A stretch of 64,000 nucleotides of DNA, taken from positions 1,671,501 through 1,735,500 of the forward strand of contig JAQPZY010001423.1 in NCBI GenBank assembly GCA_029931535.1. Reading direction: 5' to 3'. The notes under the pieces are model-generated. The model did not search any database and was not told the origin of the DNA. It was given only the letters and a program-made list of their open reading frames with translations. The DNA comes from Margaritifera margaritifera (Eukaryota; Mollusca; Bivalvia; Unionida; Margaritiferidae). The translations under genes were made by a program, and so were the position numbers. Positions within the stretch are counted from its first letter, which is position 1. Each line of letters begins with the position of its first letter. Shown one piece after another: positions 26,701 through 36,200 of this stretch.

Positions 26701-29700
26701 GTAGGCTACCTCAATGTGTCCTTGCGAGAGGCACTTTGATCCGATTTCCTGGGCATGCTATAGCCAATAATGTGTTGAAAGTGCCGTTATAAACCAACCA
26801 ACCAACCAACCAACCATCTAATCCGACCTCAATGGTTATATATGTTTTAGTATTATATGGAATAATGCTTTACAAGAAAAAATAAAATAAAAATCCTTAC
26901 AACTTAATTCTGTCGTAATTCATGAAGTACAAACAGATTTACACTGTAATGGCCTTGAGAAATTATAAAAAGAAATTACAGAGGCAGAGGAGAGAAGTTA
27001 AGCAGAAAGAGAACGTAACTGCATTTCAATTCTTTATATTTTATTCGCCGTCAGTCGTTTAATAATACATTATTTAGAAACATGAAGTCTATCAGTTGCA
27101 CGGATGTCAGTCTCAATGGATGGTTCTTAGACTGTCTTTTCTGTTTCTAACAAAATCTTTTGACTTGGGTCTCTAACCAAAGGTTGTCATACACACTCTG
27201 TCTCTTGCAAGTTTTTTCATGAAGCATGTTGACTATCGATTCAAAGTATTTTCAGTAAGATCTAGCCATAAGTTGCATCTAGCAAAAAAAAAAAAAAAAA
27301 AAAAAATCGAAGAAATATAAAAGACAATGTCGAAAATTAAACAAGGAATAAGAAATGGCGGTAGTTTTGCTGCCAGTACAGTAACATACAAAAGTAGAAT
27401 GGCCTTGAATGTGAAAGTGAAGCTTTTTAAAAGACATATACTTGTCGAAATCATTCAAGGATTTTCACTCAGAACTATGCCAGTTTAGATTATATTACAA
27501 TTGATATCGTTTTCTATAATTTGTTACGGAAACTCATACTTTTTTTAAAATTTAATATTGCAGGGCTTTGTACAGAACCCAAAGTTTAATCATTGCCGAT
27601 TCAAGAACATGGCTACCAGGCTTTGATCACGTGATTACTGGAAGCGCTCGATTGCCGTGTGGTATACCTGCTGGATTATACAAGGTGATAGGAAGATGTC
27701 ATTAATATCGAGCAGACTAATTACGTTTCAGCGTTAAATGTTTAAAAATAAATTGTCATATAATTTTGTTGAAATGTTCGCTCTTCCATCTTTAGCTTAC
27801 GAATCGCTAGCATTCGAAAGAGAAAGAAAGATTTCAAGCGTTATACATGACATTATTAAAGTTTTAACACGCTTCCATTCGGGCAAATGTTTCGAGACAT
27901 TTCTCTCACAGTGCTAATGGAATCAGGCCACAATTAATACTTCCGGTTCAGTACCCACGAATGTAGTCCGAGTCTATTTTTAGATCATTTTTTCCTCTCT
28001 CAATTTGGTGGTGATGTATGCATTAGATTTAGTCATTCTTAGTATTGATTTAAAGGAAATTGGTTATTGTTTAGAATATGAGCATTACAGTGTGGTTGTC
28101 TGTGTGTATTTTGGCGACAGTGCACAATGAGTAATGAGGCATTGGTGCTGATCCGGAAGTGAAATCTGTGACTCATTGCACGTTGCTTTGTTTACAGTCC
28201 AGCCATTCATACGAATGCCGGTTAACCTATGACAAGAACTTCAGCGTGAGTTCATCTTTGAAGATACTTTACAGCAACATATGATTTATTTGGATTTGGA
28301 CACAGTGGAAAGTTCAGTACTGACAAACAAATGTAGAGACTATATCGGAAAATTAATTGTGGTTTTAGTTCTAATGCTTACAGTGTATGCACCCCATTTA
28401 CCAAATATACCAGTCTTCAGTATGCCAAGGTTGATGCAAAAATAGGCCCATCGACCCGACAGTACAGGTCCACGAATGGCGTCAAATTATATGCCTTATT
28501 GTTTTGATAGCCAGGCCTGACCTCTTACCTGTACAGGTGCAACCATCAGGTTTCAAAATCGTGTCTTTAAGGGTTTCAGGTTTGATATGTGGTATTGTCG
28601 ACCGGTTGCAAGATCGTACATCTTGCTTTTAATTGTTGTACTATTAGAACTGAAGAATGACGTAGGTAAACGGTGATTTTTATTTGCGGCTAAGTGATGT
28701 AATAAAAATCCAGTTGTAAAGAGAAAGAGGGAGAATAATTCTAGGACGTGAAAAGTAATGATGTTACTATACAATCATTTCCATATTGCAGGCATACTTG
28801 GAATTATCTGACAAATTGGTTGCTGGAAACAAAGCCTACAACATTTTGCTGGCAAACACGGGCGTTCCGGACACTTCTCTGAGGTTAAATTATTTAAAGC
28901 ATTCCATACAGGTATGCAATTTGTGGAAAGATGTCTTGAAGTATGCTTTTCCGGTGGAGTTCTTTTTTATTGTTTTAACCTAATTTGTGTAGCAACATAT
29001 ACTTAGGTATATCGAGGAAAAAAGCATATTCCGACCTTAGATACCTTCTTGAAATATAATCTAATGTTGCTAGGGGTTAAATAATATTAAAATAATTTAT
29101 AAACGTCTGAGAACTTTTATAGCACGATGACATTTTGTTTCAAAATGATAAAATGCTTAATATTGTGCCAAGAAAAGAAAATTGTAAAGTAAATGAAATT
29201 TTTGTTATGTCCCTTGGAAAAAAATATTCAAAAGCCAAAGCAATGATATGTCGGTTTTTCGCAAATTTTGTCTGAGAACTAGATACTTTACGAAAAAGAT
29301 TTCTGTCATGTAGCTTGCCAGTTTAACGTTAAGATTATTACTGATATACATTGGTATCTTTTATATCCATGTTTGGAAATCCCTTCACATGACTACAAGT
29401 TTTCATCAAGTCAAATACCTTTTGAACACTTGAACAGGAAACGCTCACGGAAATACACAGTGCATCCCATCGTATGTGTAGTAAATTTGCATCTGCAAAT
29501 ACTAATCAGGGAAATACACAGTGCATCCCATCGTATGTGTAGTAAATTAGCATCTGTAAATACTAATCAGGGAAATACACAGCGCTTCCCATCGTATATG
29601 TAATAAATTAGCATGTGTGAATACTAATCAGATACTACTTCCCTAGAGGAGAGTAGTTTCTCAGTAATGAAGAAAACAACTTTGTTGATATGATTTCAGT

Positions 29701-30242
29701 TATGCATTTTGCATACAAAGATTTTTCAGTTTGAATCATTAGCTTTTATTTTTTAAATTGTGACTCTTGTTTTGTCCTTTAGTTGTAGTCTTAGATTCCG
29801 TCTTTATGTTTGCTTGTAGAATTAGTTTTACTTTTGTATCAAATCTGTGTACATTTTTTATACGATATGTTCAGCTTGAATTGCTTTCTTTAGTTCAACA
29901 TTCTGAGTGAGTTACAATTTAAAATTTGAAATGTTGCTTCTGGTGTCTTATTAGTCTATGCAACTTTATAAGTTTTGCTAATGCTTTATAGTATTAACTT
30001 ATTGTTTTAAAAATATTTTATTGTCATTTTATTAAACAATATAGAATTGGACCCGAGTTGTCTAACTCATCTAGATCGTTTCCCAAAACATAAAAAAATT
30101 ATCCAAAGATGACATTCCTTTGACAAAGATTCGAGTATATATGAAAAACAAGGTCAAAAATTTCATATATTTATTAAACATGTGACATTTCAAAGAAAAA
30201 ACAGAAGAAACATATACGTGGAATATTAAGTAAATAGCCAAT

Positions 30243-30289
<47 letters not shown>

Positions 30290-33200
30290 AGAGAAGACAG
30301 TGCACTGGTTATAGTCACTGTTGTCCATTTCGTTTATTTTTTTTTTTTTTATAGATTTATAGATTTTATAGTATTAAGTAGCTTGTAGTGTTCATGTACA
30401 TATGTATATTTTCTGCATGTTTCATGTACATATTTGTATTTTCTGCATGTTTCATGTACATATTTATATTTTCTGCATTAAAATATACATATTTATATTT
30501 TCTGCATGTATCATGTACATATTTGTATTTTCTGCATGTTTCATGTACATATTTATATTTTCTGCATGTACATGTACATATTTATATTTCTGAATGTTAC
30601 ATGTACATATTTATATTTTCTGCATGTACATGTACATATTTATATTTGCTGCATGTTTTATGTACATATTTATATTTTCTACATGTGTCATGTACATATT
30701 TGTATTTTATGCATGTTTCATGTAAATATTTATATTTTTTGCATGTACATAGCATTTTAGAATAGAATTTTGCTTTTATTCCCACACTTTAGCGTGCAAT
30801 GTGGGGATATTGTGATACACTCCATGTGTTAGTCCGCTACCACATCTTGTCCATAAGCACTTGGACAAAATTCACTAAAACTTGTAGTTATCTTATCCAT
30901 ATGCTAACCAGTTGCAAGAGGGTTATAATTTTGGCTTCCTGTATGTGTGTGTGCTTGGTTGGGTGGGGGTAAAAGATAAAACGTACCGACGTCTAAATTA
31001 AAGAATATGTTGGAATGATTTTTGACCAAACTGTATCAATACCATGAAAGCTTGAAAACACATACTATATTCGCAGCGGATTTGGATTATGACCCTTGAG
31101 TCACAGTCCTCCATGGATGGAGGAGGACCGGTTCGAGGACGCTAGGGAGTGATTTGTAATAATAAGCCTGGAGATTTACCATGGCGAGCCATATACGTAG
31201 CTCAAGTTAGAACTGTGAATATTGTTTACTAATGACTGACATTTCTTGTAATAATTGTTTATTTATACTAAAGGTTTTCCAAATTTAGCTTGACATTAAT
31301 TTTAGTTTACTCAGTTGCATATGTTAAAATTTTTTAATGATGACGTTATGGGATTGTTACGGTTATTTGCTTTCTCTGTTTTTATGGTCTGCAAATAGTT
31401 CTAATTGAGCTTTTTTATAATGTGAATTTAGTTAAAAATGAAGCTTGTCGGTGTGTATGTCTACTCGAATCAAATTTTGCTGGTTTGATTTACGCTTTTC
31501 GTTTCCTAACCCTACTGAATTCTTTTGTACAGGTTACATCCATAGCAACGGGAGACAACTCTGTGTGTCCAGCTGGTAAGACTTTAAAACACTTTTTAAC
31601 GTATTTTCCTCTCGTACACAATATTTCTTTTGACTCTGCCATTTTCACGAATATTCGGAAATCACTACTGTTGCTATGTTAGTGATTCTTCAAGTCAATA
31701 ATTGTAAATGAACCATATTACAGAGCCCTTTTTTTTTACTAATAATGGGCGCAAAGGAAGACAGTTATTCCAACGCAAACAACATTTTCAAAACGCGTCT
31801 CGCATTCTGAGTTGTAGTATTACACTTCATTCTCAACTTGTTAGGTTATATACAGTCACGATGATCACAGGGCCTGGAATCCAGTCACGCACGGATGATT
31901 TAAACCGAACATTTATCCCGCATATGGCGTTTGTGGACTATGGTTATCTGTTTCTTAAGGATCGATCATGTGCAGAGCTTCCTGTACATGTTGAAGCAAA
32001 CAAGTCGAATTGAGGAGTGAATTGTATGAAATTATTTCATCATGTTACTTTCAGGTTGCTTTAAAGCAAATCTTCCAGACGGGTCATTCGAGAACAATCC
32101 AAGTAGTTGGTTTAACTTTGGTGATGGATTTCTCAGAGTTTCAGGAAGAGCAAAAGACGGAAGTTATTGCATAGAAATTACCAATGGCGGAGCTTATCAG
32201 GATATAGTTTTTGCAGCAGGGTATTCCTTCCTCTTATCTTCTAATTCTTTCTGGATCTTCTTTACTTTCCAAAATCTCCAGCACTGTTAGTTCCAATGTT
32301 TTGTAGCGTAACGACCTATATTATCAACACTATCAAGATGACAACTTCCTTTACCGTTCCCACAGATGCGTCCAGCTGCTTCGTTTCCGCTTTGACGCTG
32401 ATAACGTTTGCTCCAACTTTAGTATTAGATAGCTTTGATACCTTACTGCTTGACAACTATTTCTAATTTTTTTGCCGCAATCTTCATGTTCGTAACACAT
32501 GTACAATATTACTGCTGACTGTGACGCTTGTAATATTAGTTTTGATGTTTCTGCTAATGTTGCTTGCAGTGCTGCTGCTGATGTCATGTTACTGACATGT
32601 GGATCAGTAATACTACATCACGTCAACTACTACTACTGCTGCAGCTTCTGCCATTACTACTACCGCCACAAAAAATATCTACTCCATTTCTACCACCACC
32701 CATACTGCTGCTAAAACAACAATAAATCCTCCTCCAACCCCTCCTCCTACTTCTACTGTCCCTCCCTCTCCTCCTGCTACTAATACAATGTCAAAGTGTT
32801 TGGAAATGCATAGAAACCATAGAAACGTTCCTGGAGCTGCAACAGATATGAATTCTATTCTTGCCTCAAAAAGTAAAATATTTATTTATGTCTAAACCCA
32901 ATGCAGACGTTCTCGATGACTAATAATTCTTCAAGTATGCTGTGCATATAAAATGTATTGCATTACATGCTAATGTGGGCAGTTTTTGGTTGGAAAACTA
33001 TACGAAAATGTGGAATATAGGACAAATATTTTGTTGTGCACAGCTTTTGTCAAAAAACATAAGAAAGTTTGAAAGATTAAAGTAGAAGAAGTAAAAAGAT
33101 AATTGTAAATTAGGATAAAAGCCATCTTTCTAAATTAAAATAGAACAAGTTACATGTTGACAATAGAACAAGTTACATGTTGACAACAGAACAAGTTACA

Positions 33201-36200
33201 TGTTGACAATTGAACAAGTTACATGTTCACAATAGAACAAGTTACATGTTCACAACAGAAAACCCTATTTTTATATTTTAGCATATTAAAATGTTGTTGA
33301 ATTAGTTTTCGTAATCCAGGCACAGAAATCATGAAACTTTAAGAGCACGTTATTATTATTATTATTATTACTATTATTATTATTATCATCGTATAAGTAC
33401 TTTGTATTTATCAGTTTTAGCATATAAGAAAGAAAGGAACACACAGATATAGCCATTTTAAAAAAAGATACCAGCAATTGTTTCTGCTGCTTCTGCCTAC
33501 AGTGCTATTGCTAATATTTTTTTTATTGACATGTTGACCACTAATACTATTATTGGTGGCGGGACAAAATGGTAGCGGACAAAATGGTACGGACAAAATG
33601 GTATGGACAAAATGGTACATGGACATAATGGTATTGGACAAATTGGTATGGATAAAATGGTGCGGACAAAATGGTACAGACAAAATGGTATGGGACAAAA
33701 TGGTACTAGGATTAAATGGTATGGACATAATAGTATGGACATAATGGTGCGGACATAATGGTATAGGACAAAATGGTATGGGACATCAGTAATCTGTGGT
33801 ATATATAAACAGTTGGTTTTGCTCATCCGACCATCACAAAATTGGCGCGAAAACTACAACAGGAGCAGCATAGCACTCAACTTCATCGTCGTCAACTGGA
33901 ACTGGGAGCAACAACCGGAAAGAACAAGAAAACATATGTTCGCATCAACGAAGCACTTCACACCATACTGATCGATTACAATAACAGAGATCCGGTTACA
34001 TATTTGGGAGATATTGCTAGAGTGCTCAATATAAATGTTATCTGACTGCGACTAGGTAAAAAAAGTTTGACCTCATATGATAAATTTTATTTGAGTATGC
34101 CTTGGATGTGTGACATTTGTTAGTTTATTTTTTCTATTTCTAAAATATTTTATAGTAGTCAGAGGTATTGTACTCGTCTTTTGTCATGTAGCTTTATAGT
34201 TTGCACTTTATTTTTCTTGAATTGCTTTTTTATTTTAAAATTTAAAACAATTGTTTGTATAAGTAATTATTATAAATCATCCATGGTCAGTTCACAATAG
34301 CAGCATATTAATGTTATTTAGTAAAAACTTGTCTGTTTTTTTACATTTCGTATTAATAAAAATTGTATTCGTACCATTTTGTCCATACCATCACAAACTT
34401 TAAAAAAGGTCGCGTCAACATTCTCAAAGAAACGGTGCCGCTGATCACAAACTTTAATAAAGATGGGTTCAACATTCTCATTCAATGCAATCAGTTGGTT
34501 CTTCAACACACATCTCTTTGATGTATGTACTTAACCTTAAATTGGGTTATTCAACTTAATTTACTTTACCTATGCAAATTAGCCTAATGGGCTCTCCCGC
34601 AGCAGTGTTCAAAAGGATTTGACTCAACACATCACCCTAGCTATTGTGTGCCAATTAAGTAAATCTCTGAAAGGTGGCTGTTTATCTCTGACCGCCTTAC
34701 CTTTTAATTGCCTCTAAAACAAGTGTATAAACCTGCCCTGAGGATAGTTTTACATGAGCGTTGAGCAGTACTGTTTACTGTTTATATATACCACAGATTA
34801 CTGATGTCCCATACCATTTTGTCCTATACCATTATGTCCGCACCATTATGTCCATACCATTATGTCCATACCATTTAATCCTAGTACCATTTTGTCCCAT
34901 ACCATTTTGTCTGTACCATTTTGTCCGCACCATTTTATCCATACCAATTTGTCCAATACCATTATGTCCATGTACCATTTTGTCCATACCATTTTGTCCG
35001 TACCATTTTGTCCGGTACCATTTTGTCCTAGAACCCTATTATTACCATATCGCGTCTACTGATATTACTGCAGGTTCTGCCATTACAACTACAGCCACGA
35101 AAAAACATCAACGCATTCTCTGCCACAAACACCGCTGCTGCTAGAACAGCAATAACTCCTCCTAATCTCCCTCTCCTACTGCTTTTATAACTCAAAGTGT
35201 TTGGAAATTACTTAAAACACGGAAACGTCCGTTGCATGTCAAATGAGAAGGATTAAATTCATGCATTAAAATGTCTGTAGTATTTATTTATGTCTAAAAC
35301 TATTCAGACGTTCTATATACCTAATAGTTCCTCAAGTACGCTGTGCATATAAAATGTATTGTAGTACATGCTGTGCATATAAAATGTATTGTAGTACCTG
35401 CTGTGCATATAAAATGTATTGTATTACAAGCTGTGCATATAAAATGTATTGTATTACAAGCTGTGCATATAAAATGTATTGTATTACAAGCTGTACATAT
35501 ACAATGTATTGTATTACATGCATATAAAATGTATTGTATTACATGCTGTGCATATAGAATGTATTGTTGTACATGTTGTGCATATAAAATGTATTGTATT
35601 ACATGCTGTGCATATAGAATGTATTGTTGTACATGCTGTGCATATAAAATGTATTGTATTACAAGCTGTGCATATATAATGTATTGTATTACATGCTGTG
35701 CATATAAAATGTTTTGTATTACATGCTGTGCATATAAAATGTATTGTATTACAAGCTGTGCATATAAATTGTATTGTATTACATGCTAATGTAGGCAGTT
35801 TGTATATGAAAACTATATTAAAACCATATCAAAACGAGCAATAAAGGAAACGTATTTGGTTGTGCACAGCTGTTCGCAAGAAAGAAAAGTAAGTTTTAAA
35901 AGTAAAAGCGGATTAATAAAAAAGATAAATGTAAAGTATAAAAACAATCTTCCTTAATTAAAGTAGAACAAGTCACACGTTGACAAGATTGAAAAACACT
36001 TTTTCTATTTTAGTATATTTAACGTATGAGCTTGTCATCCCCTTAACAATGCGGCAGAAGTTGTTTGTGTAACCCGTGCGAAGATATCATAAAACTTTAC
36101 AATTACTTTATTATTATTATTGTTATTATTATTATTACAGAACAAGGAAGTTCATCGTGAAAGGTTGGAGCAGACGTCGGAGAGAAGTCTCTGTTTCTAA

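Noticed and set aside
29435..29630. Three regularly spaced direct repeats as a CRISPR-like array
   Set aside because: The repeats are contiguous 62-bp tandem units without unique spacers, in a eukaryotic intron.
30388..30785. Long cysteine/tyrosine-rich open frames on both strands
   Set aside because: They are translations of a 30-bp minisatellite whose period keeps frames open.
34761..35144. 127-codon open frame and its near copy on the other strand at 33497-33826
   Set aside because: Both are translations of the inverted arms of the foldback element, not genes. Their similarity is what revealed the element.
35332..35789. 148-codon open frame rich in C, Y, H
   Set aside because: Same cause: 30-bp tandem repeat inside a gene B intron.
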